A stretch of 64,000 nucleotides of DNA from CAYFKJ01 sp964528595 (GTDB lineage Bacteria > Pseudomonadota > Alphaproteobacteria > UBA2966): the NCBI GenBank assembly GCA_964528595.1, contig CAZGTM010000015.1, forward strand, positions 6,839-70,838, written 5' to 3'. The notes below the pieces were generated by a model that was not told the origin of the DNA, did no database searches, and saw nothing but the letters and a program-made list of their open reading frames with translations. Made by a program: the position numbers and the translations under genes. Position 1 is the first letter of the stretch, and every line of letters begins with the position of its first letter. Below are positions 9,110-17,014 of this stretch, one piece after another.

Positions 9110-10495
9110 TTAATAAGCTTCAGCGACCATGGCCAGCGGAAATTCTCCACGCCGCTTGCGTAGGGTTTCCGCTATGAGGAATGCCAGTTCGAGACTTTGC
9201 GAAGCGTTGAGCCGGGGATCGCAGTGGGTGTGGTAGCGGTCCGCCAGGCTGTGCTCGGTGATCGCCTGAGCGCCGCCGATACATTCGGTGACATCCTGGC
9301 CGGTCATCTCGAAATGAACGCCGCCGGCCCAGGTTCCTTCGGCCTTGTGAACATCGAAGAAGCCGCGCACCTCGGCGAGAATCTGGTCGAACGGGCGTGT
9401 CTTGTACCCGGTACCGGATTTGATTGTGTTGCCGTGCATGGGATCGCAGGACCACACCACCTTGCGGCCTTCACGTTCAACGGCGCGCACCAAGGAGGGC
9501 AGGTTTTCCGTGACATTGTCGGCGCCCATGCGGGCGATGACCGTCAAACGGCCGGCCTCGTTCCGGGGATTCAGTTTATCGCACAGCCGGATCAGGTTGT
9601 CGGGATCCATGCTGGGGCCGGCCTTCAAACCGATGGGATTGCAGATGCCGCGCATGTATTCGACGTGGGCCTGGTCCAGTTCACGCGTGCGGTCGCCGAT
9701 CCAAAGCATATGGGCCGAGGTGTCGTACCAGTCACCGGTAGTCGAATCGATACGGGTGAGCGATTGTTCGTAACCCAGCAGCAGCGCTTCGTGCGACGTG
9801 TAGAAATCCGTCTGGCGCATTTCCGGCACGGCTTCGGGTGTGATGCCGCAGGCCGCCATGAATTCAAGCGAATCGGAAATGCGGTCCGCGAGTTCCTGGT
9901 ACATTTCACCCTGCGGGGTATCGGCTACAAAGCCCATGTTCCAGCCGTGCACGCGGTGCAGGTCGGCATAACCGCCCTGGGCGAATGCCCGCAGCAGGTT
10001 GAGCGTGGCGGCGGCCTGACCATAACCCTGGAGCAGGCGTTCCGGGTCGGGAATGCGGGCGTCTTCGGTGAAATCCATGCCGTTGATCATGTCGCCCCGG
10101 TAACTCGGCAGTTCGACGCCGTCAACGGTCTCGACACCGGAGCTGCGCGGCTTGGCGAACTGCCCCGCCATACGCCCAACTTTGACGACCGGTGATGCGC
10201 CGGCATAGGTCAGGACGACCGCCATCTGCATCAGGACGCGGAAGGTGTCGCGGATGTTGTCAGCTGAATATTCGGCAAAACTTTCGGCGCAGTCACCGCC
10301 CTGCAACAGGAATGCACGGCCCTCGCCGACCTCGGCCAGAGAATTTCGCAATTTGCGGGCCTCACCGGCAAAGACCAAAGGCGGATAACGGCGCAATTCG
10401 CCCTCGACGGCATCCAGGGCATCCTGGTCCGGATATTCAGGCTGTTGCTCGATAGCCAGGCCACGCCAGCCATCGGGCGTCCACTTCGTCGACAT
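9110..10495 (-). CDS. class II 3-deoxy-D-arabino-heptulosonate-7-phosphate synthase
   Basis: A 461-residue class II (plant/AroA-II type) DAHP synthase. It condenses phosphoenolpyruvate and erythrose-4-phosphate in the first step of the shikimate pathway. Visible are LLQGGDCAESF with the metal-binding Cys, the KVGRMAGQFAKPRS PEP/E4P site, WIGDRTRELDQAHVEY, NPIGLKAGP, WSCDPMHGNT and GGVHFEMTGQDVTECIGG. The start is the ATG at 10495 because GGGAG precedes it; a start at 10567 adds 24 unlikely residues. It lies 90 bases downstream of gor. Class II enzymes are not homologous in sequence to E. coli AroF/G/H, so a symbol is withheld. Confidence 0.93.
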   Translation of the reverse strand: MSTKWTPDGWRGLAIEQQPEYPDQDALDAVEGELRRYPPLVFAGEARKLRNSLAEVGEGRAFLLQGGDCAESFAEYSADNIRDTFRVLMQMAVVLTYAGASPVVKVGRMAGQFAKPRSSGVETVDGVELPSYRGDMINGMDFTEDARIPDPERLLQGYGQAAATLNLLRAFAQGGYADLHRVHGWNMGFVADTPQGEMYQELADRISDSLEFMAACGITPEAVPEMRQTDFYTSHEALLLGYEQSLTRIDSTTGDWYDTSAHMLWIGDRTRELDQAHVEYMRGICNPIGLKAGPSMDPDNLIRLCDKLNPRNEAGRLTVIARMGADNVTENLPSLVRAVEREGRKVVWSCDPMHGNTIKSGTGYKTRPFDQILAEVRGFFDVHKAEGTWAGGVHFEMTGQDVTECIGGAQAITEHSLADRYHTHCDPRLNASQSLELAFLIAETLRKRRGEFPLAMVAEAY

Positions 10496-10585
10496 TTTTA
10501 GAACTCCCGCGGAAAAACGCCCTGCATATACGCCGGAATTGCTTTGTTTGCAAAGGGTTTGCGGCAAATTCCCGCCGAAAATCCC

Positions 10586-11962
10586 CTACTCCGCAGCGAC
10601 ATCCACCGGCGGAACCCACTTATCGCGCATCGTGACGAACTCCTCCGCCGAGGTCGGATGGATGCCCAATGTGGCGTCGAACTGCTGTTTGGTGGCGCCC
10701 ATCTTAACGGCAATGGCAATGCCCTGGATGATCTCCGCCGCATCCGCGCCCACCATGTGGACACCGACAACGCGCTGGCTGGCGCTATCGACGATCAGCT
10801 TCATGAAGCTGCGTTCATCGCTTCCCGAAAGCGTATGTTTGAGCGGCCGGAACTCCGACTTATAGAGGTCGACATCACCGTAGTGGGAACGCGCCTCGGC
10901 CTCCGTCAATCCGACCACCGACACCGAGGGCTGGCTGAAAACCGCGTGCGGCACGTCCGCATGGTCCGGACTGGTCGGCTGACCGCCATAGAGAGTGCTG
11001 GCCAGCGCCATACCTTCCATCAGCGCGACAGGCGTCAGTTCTACCCGATTGGTGACGTCGCCGATGGCGTAGATATTGTCGACCGTGGTTTTGGAGTACT
11101 CATCAACCACGATGCCGCCCCAGACGTTGCGCTCCACACCGAGGTCCTCGACGCCCAATCCATCGACGTTGGCCCCTCGTCCCGTGCCGTAGAGTACGGC
11201 GTCGACCTCAAGCGTCGAGCCATCGGTCAGAGTAAGTTTGATCCCGTCGGACGTTTTGGCAATTTCGGTGACGTTCGTTTCGACCCGCAGATCGATGCCC
11301 TTCTTGACGACTTCGGCCGCCAGATGGTTGCGGACGTCGTCATCGAAACCGCGCAGGATCTGCTCTCCCCGGTAAAGCTGCATTACCTGGGCGCCGAGGC
11401 CGTTAAAAATACCGGCGAATTCGATGGCAATATACCCGCCGCCTACGACGGCGACGCGTTCGGGCATCTCGGGCAGGTGGAAGACATCGTTCGAGGTGAT
11501 GGCATGTTCGATTCCGGGGACATCCGGCAATGTCGGCTTGCCGCCCGTGGCGATCAGGATGGTCTCGGCGGTCACTTGTTTGCCGCCGACATCCAGGGTG
11601 TGGGCATCGACGAATGTCGCCCGCGCGTGGAAGGTCTCGACGCCCGCGTTGCCGAGGATGGTGCCGTAGACTGCTTCCAGGCGGTCGATTTCCTTGTCCT
11701 TGGCGGCGATCAATCCCGGCCATGAGAACGAAGCGCCGTCCACCGACCAGCCGAAACCCTCGGCATCCTCGAAATCTTCGGCGAAGTGGCTGGCGTGGAC
11801 CATCAGTTTTTTCGGCACGCAGCCCCGAATAACGCACGTGCCGCCGAAACGGTATTCTTCCGCGATGCCGACGCGGGCGCCGAAGCCCGCCGACATTCTG
11901 CTGGCCCGCACGCCGCCGGAGCCCGCGCCAATAACAAACAGATCATAATCGTAGTTGGACAT
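10586..11962 (-). CDS. gor: glutathione-disulfide reductase
   Basis: A 458-residue FAD flavoprotein disulfide reductase that regenerates glutathione with NADPH. The FAD dinucleotide motif GAGSGG lies at 12-17. The redox-active disulfide is Cys43/Cys48 in GGTCVIRGCVPKK. The NADPH-binding fold is VVGGGYIAIEFAGIF, and the C-terminal dimer domain carries the catalytic His435-Glu440 in HPTSAEEF. The RGCVPKK spelling favours glutathione reductase over dihydrolipoamide dehydrogenase, which has NxGCxPSK. It is the first gene of a minus-strand run with the DAHP synthase and NAPRTase genes. Confidence 0.92.
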   Translation of the reverse strand: MSNYDYDLFVIGAGSGGVRASRMSAGFGARVGIAEEYRFGGTCVIRGCVPKKLMVHASHFAEDFEDAEGFGWSVDGASFSWPGLIAAKDKEIDRLEAVYGTILGNAGVETFHARATFVDAHTLDVGGKQVTAETILIATGGKPTLPDVPGIEHAITSNDVFHLPEMPERVAVVGGGYIAIEFAGIFNGLGAQVMQLYRGEQILRGFDDDVRNHLAAEVVKKGIDLRVETNVTEIAKTSDGIKLTLTDGSTLEVDAVLYGTGRGANVDGLGVEDLGVERNVWGGIVVDEYSKTTVDNIYAIGDVTNRVELTPVALMEGMALASTLYGGQPTSPDHADVPHAVFSQPSVSVVGLTEAEARSHYGDVDLYKSEFRPLKHTLSGSDERSFMKLIVDSASQRVVGVHMVGADAAEIIQGIAIAVKMGATKQQFDATLGIHPTSAEEFVTMRDKWVPPVDVAAE

Positions 11963-12084
11963 GCCGCAGCGCCCCTACTGGGTAAAGTGAATATCAGACG
12001 ACCAGGTATATGGCCTTTCGCGGCAGTATATAAGGACGCAAGCGGTCTCTGCCAACACCGGTTCGGATCACGAAATCGGGAGGC

Positions 12085-13320
12085 TCACGAGCCTTCCCCC
12101 TGCAGGGACAACCGATCGACGCTGCGTTCCTCGATCGGCCAGTGCAAAATCGACGCGACTACTCCCAACGCCACCGCCGTCCACCAGACGACGGAGTAGG
12201 AACCGGTGGTGTCGTATAGGTAGCCGCCCAGCCAGACGCCCAGGAAAGCGCCGATCTGATGGCTGAAGAAAACAAAGCCGAACAGCATTCCGAGGTACTG
12301 GGGACCAAAAATCGTTGCGACCAAGCCGGTGGTCAGCGGTACCGTCGCCAACCACAACAAACCGATGGCGCCACCAAATATCAGCGCGGTGACCGGCGTC
12401 ACGGGGAACACGATAAAAATCATGATCACGACCGAGCGCAGCAGGTACATGACGCTGAGCACGTATTTCTTGGGAAAAATGCCGCCCAGATAGCCACAGC
12501 TCAAGGAACCAATGATGTTGAACAGGCCGACCAGCGCCAAAGCCCATGCCCCGGTGTCCGAATCAATGCCCTGATCGGTTAGAAACGCCGGCAGATGGGT
12601 GCTGATAAACGTCACGTGAAAACCGCAGACGAAAAAGCCGCCGATCAGGAACCAATAGCCGGGGTGGCGCATAGCCTCGCCGAAACCTTCCCGCATCGAT
12701 TGGCTTTGCGGCGCCGGGCCGTTTTCGGTCGACCCCGAGACACCGATCGAAAACGCGATCATCGACAATGACAACACCGCCAACAGAACGAAGGCGAAGC
12801 TCCAGCCATAGGTGGAGATAAAGGCCTGTCCCACGGGTACCATGATGAACTGGCCCATCGATCCCGCAGCGCCCGCGATGCCCAGGGCCATACTGCGTTT
12901 CTCCTCGGGCACCGTCCGCCCCACGGCGCCGAGCACCACGGCAAAACTGGTGCCGGACAAGCCCATGCCGACGATGAGCCCGCTGCTGAGATAAAACATC
13001 GAAGGCGTTGACGATGACGCCATGAGATACACGCCGAGGGCGTAAAGCAGCGCGCCGCCGATGATCGTCCGGGTGGCGCCGAAGCGGTCGGCCAATCCCC
13101 CGGCGATCGGCTGCGTCGCGCCCCAGATAATATTTTGTAGGCCAATGGCCAGCGCAAAGACCTCCCGGCCCCAGCCGAGGTCCGTCGACATGGGCGAGAG
13201 GAACAGCCCGAAAGACTGTCGGATGCCGATCGACAGCCAAAGAACCAGGCCGCCACAAAGAATGACGACCAGCGGCGTCCGCCAGTTCTTCGCCAAAATA
13301 CGACCTTCGACACTCACCAT
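12085..13320 (-). CDS. MFS transporter (OxlT/CynX-like)
   Basis: A 411-residue major facilitator with about 12 hydrophobic segments. Visible are GGLADRFGATRTIIGGA, the loop 2-3 signature GxLaDRxG, and a second related loop SCGYLGGIFPKKYV between the two halves. GIRQSFGLFLSPMSTDLGWGREVFALA resembles the monocarboxylate/oxalate-formate antiporter group. No substrate can be assigned. It is transcribed away from the class II aldolase gene at 13421, the divergent arrangement often seen for a transporter and its enzyme, but no shared operator is clear in the 100 bases between them. The ribosome-binding site before the ATG is weak. Confidence 0.85.
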   Translation of the reverse strand: MVSVEGRILAKNWRTPLVVILCGGLVLWLSIGIRQSFGLFLSPMSTDLGWGREVFALAIGLQNIIWGATQPIAGGLADRFGATRTIIGGALLYALGVYLMASSSTPSMFYLSSGLIVGMGLSGTSFAVVLGAVGRTVPEEKRSMALGIAGAAGSMGQFIMVPVGQAFISTYGWSFAFVLLAVLSLSMIAFSIGVSGSTENGPAPQSQSMREGFGEAMRHPGYWFLIGGFFVCGFHVTFISTHLPAFLTDQGIDSDTGAWALALVGLFNIIGSLSCGYLGGIFPKKYVLSVMYLLRSVVIMIFIVFPVTPVTALIFGGAIGLLWLATVPLTTGLVATIFGPQYLGMLFGFVFFSHQIGAFLGVWLGGYLYDTTGSYSVVWWTAVALGVVASILHWPIEERSVDRLSLQGEGS

Positions 13321-13420
13321 GATCCACCAAACTTCCTTGCCAGAACCGAGTAGGGAGTTAGATTTGTGATCTAGTCTATGTGTAAGCTAATTCAAAGTCC
13401 TGGATTACCTGGGGGTTCAG

Positions 13421-14167
13421 ATGGATGAAATTGTAGAGGAACTTCGCGTCGATTTGGCGGCCGGCCTGCGTTGGGCGGCACGTCACGGATTTCATGAAGG
13501 CGTCGACAACCACTTCTCGGTTTCCGTACCCGATGAAGACGGCGTTGCACGCGGCGACAGGTTCCTGATCAACCCCTACGGCTGGCACTGGTCCGAAATC
13601 ACGGCGTCATCACTGGTTTATTGCGACAAGGACGGCAACGTTCTGGAGGGCGAAAATCACGTCGAAAAGACCGCCTTTCACATCCATTCCCAAATTCATA
13701 CCGCCAAACCCGATGCCCGCGTCGTGCTGCACACCCACCAGCCCTACGCCACCGCCATCTGCACGCGCAAAAACGGCCGGCTGAAAATGTGTGAGCAGAA
13801 CGCCTTGATGTTTAAGGACCGCATCGCCTACGACGATGGCTATAACGGCTTGGCGGCGGATGGCGATGAGGGCGCCCGGCTTGCCGTCTCCATGGGCAAT
13901 CGTTCGGTCGCCTTTCTCGCCAGCCACGGCGTGATTGTATGTGGCGGAGATATGGCGGAGGCCTACACCGACCTCTATTACCTTGAACGCGCAGCCATGT
14001 TCCAAGTGCTGGCGGCTTCCGACGGCTCGGCTCTGGCCGAAATTTCGGAAGACGTTCAGGAACACACGCATCAGCAGATCATCGAAGACAAGCCGTTGCT
14101 TTCAAGCCGGCACTTCGGCGCCCTCAAACGGATTCTCGACAAGGAAGAACCGGAATACAGGAACTAA
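13421..14167 (+). CDS. class II aldolase/adducin family protein
   Basis: A 248-residue member of the fuculose-1-phosphate aldolase/ribulose-5-phosphate 4-epimerase/adducin family, cytosolic and metal-dependent. The zinc-binding histidines are seen in VVLHTHQPYATA and FLASHGVIV. NHFSVSVPDED near the start is the phosphate-loop region, and FLINPYGWHWSEI is typical of the adducin-like branch. A strong GGGGG ribosome-binding site lies seven bases before the ATG. It is convergent with the SCO1 gene, only six bases away. Many members of this branch have no known substrate, so none is given here. Confidence 0.85.
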   Translation: MDEIVEELRVDLAAGLRWAARHGFHEGVDNHFSVSVPDEDGVARGDRFLINPYGWHWSEITASSLVYCDKDGNVLEGENHVEKTAFHIHSQIHTAKPDARVVLHTHQPYATAICTRKNGRLKMCEQNALMFKDRIAYDDGYNGLAADGDEGARLAVSMGNRSVAFLASHGVIVCGGDMAEAYTDLYYLERAAMFQVLAASDGSALAEISEDVQEHTHQQIIEDKPLLSSRHFGALKRILDKEEPEYRN

Positions 14168-14173
14168 TCGCCG

Positions 14174-14842
14174 CTACGGGATGATTTGGGAAAGCTGATC
14201 GGCCATGCCTTGGGCTTCCGAGCCCTGGGAGAAATGTCCGATGTATTGACCGTCGGGGCCGATCAGATATGTCGCGGCGGAATGATTTATGAGGTAATCC
14301 TCATCCGTGGAATCTCCCCCGCTGTCACCATCGTCCTGCATCGGCGGTGCGAACACCTTGTAAAATTTGGCGCCATAGGCGCGGGTTGCGTCATCAACCT
14401 GCTTGGCATTGCCGGTTAGGCCGATCAGACGGGGATGGAAGTGCGAGATGTACGCGCCCATCACCTTCGGCGTGTCACGGGCGGGGTCGATGGTAATGAA
14501 GATAGGCTGAATTTTCTCCGCCTTGTCGCCCATCAGTTCCAAGGCCTCGGTCATGACCTGCAGATCGGTCGGGCAGATATCCGGGCAGAAGGTGTAGCCC
14601 AGAAACACCAGCAAGTAGCGACCCCGGAAGTCTTCGCTTCTAACCAATTTACCGGTGGGGTCAACGAGTTCGAATTCGCCGGTTATGACCGTCGGTTCCG
14701 CTTCCACCTTGGCCGCTTTTGTTCCCGCCGGCTCGCTGCCGGATTCCTTATTTTCCTGCGCCAGGAGTGAATGCGAGCCCAGAATGATGGCGATCAGCGC
14801 CGCGGCAAGGAGCGGGAGTTTGAGGCGTGAAGGTCTAGTCAT
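14174..14842 (-). CDS. SCO1/SenC family copper chaperone
   Basis: A 222-residue thioredoxin-fold protein anchored by one N-terminal hydrophobic segment (about residues 8-28). It would deliver copper to the CuA centre of cytochrome c oxidase. The copper ligands are all present: Cys86 and Cys90 in GYTFCPDICPTD and the distal His187 in NHSAATYLI. The linker 30-50 is Lys/Glu-rich. An insertion rich in Asp/Gly (about 169-183, DDGDSGGDSTDED) precedes the histidine. The ATG at 14842 was chosen because translation from it begins MTRPSRLKLP, a good anchor; longer in-frame starts at 14914 and 14878 add charged residues. It is downstream of a PCuAC gene and a CQVC-motif protein gene. Confidence 0.92.
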   Translation of the reverse strand: MTRPSRLKLPLLAAALIAIILGSHSLLAQENKESGSEPAGTKAAKVEAEPTVITGEFELVDPTGKLVRSEDFRGRYLLVFLGYTFCPDICPTDLQVMTEALELMGDKAEKIQPIFITIDPARDTPKVMGAYISHFHPRLIGLTGNAKQVDDATRAYGAKFYKVFAPPMQDDGDSGGDSTDEDYLINHSAATYLIGPDGQYIGHFSQGSEAQGMADQLSQIIP

Positions 14843-14937
14843 TTGTTTCTCGAAACGGATGATCGCACGGTCTGCCATCGGGTGCGAGATGAAGGAGTGA
14901 AATTCACCCCGCACCCGATCAGTCGAAAATCGTTCCG

Positions 14938-15450
14938 CTATTCGGTTTTCTTCTTCATGTCGTGGCCATGGTTCATCTTGCTCGCACCCTTGGCGCCCAA
15001 TTTGCGAACCTCGACATTAATCTTCAACTCCCCGGCTTTTTCGAACACCAAGGTCAGGGGGAACGAATGCCCGACCATAAGCGGCTTTTTCAAACCCATC
15101 ATCATGACGTGGTAGCCGCCGGGTGCCAGTGTCGCCATGCCCTTGGCGGGAACGTCGATGGCGTGCACGTGCTTCATCTTCATCATGCCGCCTTCCATGA
15201 CCGACTGGTGCAGTTGGACCTTGTTTGCAACATCACCTTTGACGCCGACAAGCCGGTCCTGGCCGCCCATGTTGTGGATCATGAAGAACGCGCCGCCGCT
15301 TTTCGGCGTGCCCCTGGCCCAGGGTTCCTTGACCATGATCATGCCGACTTTGTACTCGGCGGCCGCCGCTTGATTAGCCGAAACAATCGTGAACCCGGCA
15401 AGGGCCACAATGGCCGCCATGCCGAGCAGGCTTAATATTCTCTTTTTCAT
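14938..15450 (-). CDS. periplasmic copper chaperone, PCuAC family
   Basis: A 170-residue exported protein with signal peptide MKKRILSLLGMAAIVALAGF and likely cleavage after ANQAAAA. The cupredoxin-like domain carries the family metal site H(M)-x10-M-x21-H-x-M: LHQSVMEGGMMKMKHVHAIDV and later APGGYHVMMMGL. PCuAC hands Cu(I) to SCO1 or directly to cytochrome oxidase CuA. The C-terminal tail (about 152-170) adds Met/His (SKMNHGHDMKKK), which may bind extra copper. It is 95 bases upstream of the SCO1 gene on the same strand, and the functional pairing is well established for these families. Confidence 0.9.
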   Translation of the reverse strand: MKKRILSLLGMAAIVALAGFTIVSANQAAAAEYKVGMIMVKEPWARGTPKSGGAFFMIHNMGGQDRLVGVKGDVANKVQLHQSVMEGGMMKMKHVHAIDVPAKGMATLAPGGYHVMMMGLKKPLMVGHSFPLTLVFEKAGELKINVEVRKLGAKGASKMNHGHDMKKKTE

Positions 15451-15533
15451 CTTTTGGAATCCTTCTTGCTAATTCCCTTCCGCCGCCGTCTACCGGCCCA
15501 CGGAACTTGTTAATTTCGATTTGGAAGTGGGGA

Positions 15534-15926
15534 TTAGCTGAAGGTCGGGGGGCCGCGCGGCGGCAACGGTCCTGTAAACGTGTTTCCGGCTACGGACGAA
15601 GAGGCGTCGGCGACTTTCGCCGCTTCGGTTACGATCGTCGGAATTGGCAGCGCGCTCGACGGCGTTTCGACCCCTTGTCCGAACAGCCGAACCTGGCAAA
15701 CTTGACAGGCCGACATATCCAGTTCCGCCTGGCCGTCGACGTCACCGGCGTCCGTCGGCACCACCCCGCTGGGTGTGCAGATGAAAACGGTCGCCGTGGA
15801 TTCGGCGGCGTGCAGGACCTGGCCCAGGGGGACCATGGTCTGCATGACCAGGGCAAAAAGCGCCAGCCAGACCGGCAGGCGTTTCTTTTTGCTGAATCTT
15901 GTTGTCGTCTTCAAGGCATCACTCAC
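15534..15926 (-). CDS. small exported protein with CQVC motif, DUF2946-like
   Basis: A 130-residue protein with a basic N-terminus and one hydrophobic stretch (KRLPVWLALFALVMQTMVPLG), then HAAESTATVFICTPSG and the motif SACQVC. The C-terminus is rich in Pro and Ala. The layout (N-terminal anchor, Cys at FIC, then C-x2-C, Pro-rich end) resembles DUF2946 proteins, which are often found beside copper-handling genes. It lies directly upstream of the PCuAC and SCO1 genes on the same strand, so a role in copper or cytochrome-oxidase assembly is a reasonable inference. The biochemical function is unknown. Confidence 0.7.
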   Translation of the reverse strand: MSDALKTTTRFSKKKRLPVWLALFALVMQTMVPLGQVLHAAESTATVFICTPSGVVPTDAGDVDGQAELDMSACQVCQVRLFGQGVETPSSALPIPTIVTEAAKVADASSSVAGNTFTGPLPPRGPPTFS

Positions 15927-15998
15927 GGGTGAATAGGAGCGTCAGGCGCGCAATATCTCATTCCGCGCCGTTCGGGACAAGCGACCAGTTGCCGCACC

Positions 15999-16895
15999 TC
16001 ACAAGTTGCCCAGGTTCGCCGACCAGCGCGCCAGCACCTCCAGACCGAACTCTGTGGGCTGCTGAGCCGGCGTGCGGTCCAGAGGTTCGGACAGACCCAA
16101 ACGGCGCGCCGCCAAACGCTTGCCATAACACAGCAGGTGATCGATGGAGGTCATCAGGAATGTCAGCAACGGCAGCGTTTCGGCAAACAGTCGATCGGCT
16201 TCCAGCTCGTTGCCGGCGGAGAAGGCTTCGAAAATCGCCACATGTACGTCCACCGCCTCGACGCCCGGAATGAGCCCCTGGCAGCCGGCGCGCAGGCTGT
16301 CGACGTGCTCCATGCCGTTGCGGCCGTTGAGGAGTTTGAAGGCGCCACCGGTATCCTGCGCCAGTCCCGAGATATAGGTCGCGGGCCCCTCCGCCTTGAT
16401 GATCGCGATATTGGGATGGTTTTTGCGCAGCGTCGCGAAGCCCTGATTGGAAAGGCCGATGCCGATGTACTCAGGCGCATTCTGGATGCCGACGGGTACG
16501 CTTGCGGCGTCGCCCACCGCCCCGTAGAAGCGGATGAGTTCAGCTTCCGTCACGCCGCGCACCGGCGGTGGTTGGAGCACCACCCAGGAAGCGCCTGTTT
16601 CCGCCGCATGTTTGACCGCATCGATTTGGCCGGCGACGTTGTTCTCGGCGATGGTCACCGAGAGGGGGACACGGCCCGCGATCTGGGCCGCCACCCACTC
16701 GACCAAATCCCGCCGCTCGGCCGTTGTGAGTTTGTTGGTTTCGGTCGCCAGTCCGCCGACCGCGATGCCGTGACAGCCGGCATCAACGCAGCCATCGACC
16801 TGCCGCCGCGTCGCCGCCCGGTCGAGGCCGCCGGAAGCATCGAAAAACGCGTAAAGCATCGGATAGATGCCGCGAATGTCCTCAAGATCGGCCAT
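15999..16895 (-). CDS. dihydrodipicolinate synthase/N-acetylneuraminate lyase family aldolase, atypical active site
   Basis: A 298-residue TIM-barrel aldolase of the DapA/NanA family. The Schiff-base lysine is Lys167 in NIAIIKAEG, as expected. Two other hallmarks differ: the usual GGTTGE is VGGLATE (46-52), and the proton-shuttle Tyr of the YN-x-P motif is replaced by Gln138 in GIQNAPEYIG. True DHDPS is therefore unlikely. A relative acting on sugar acids or another 2-oxo acid donor is more probable, but the substrate is unknown. It is divergent from the RdhA-like reductase with 119 bases between, and no lysine-pathway gene is nearby. Confidence 0.8.
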   Translation of the reverse strand: MADLEDIRGIYPMLYAFFDASGGLDRAATRRQVDGCVDAGCHGIAVGGLATETNKLTTAERRDLVEWVAAQIAGRVPLSVTIAENNVAGQIDAVKHAAETGASWVVLQPPPVRGVTEAELIRFYGAVGDAASVPVGIQNAPEYIGIGLSNQGFATLRKNHPNIAIIKAEGPATYISGLAQDTGGAFKLLNGRNGMEHVDSLRAGCQGLIPGVEAVDVHVAIFEAFSAGNELEADRLFAETLPLLTFLMTSIDHLLCYGKRLAARRLGLSEPLDRTPAQQPTEFGLEVLARWSANLGNL

Positions 16896-17014
16896 GAAAA
16901 CTCCCTACATTCAAAATCTGCACTGCCGAAACATTATCGCGGCGAAGGCGACAAGTGTGAAGCGCGCTTCGATTTTCTTCGTTATGATCCCTGGCCTTGC
17001 GACGAAGAGACAGT

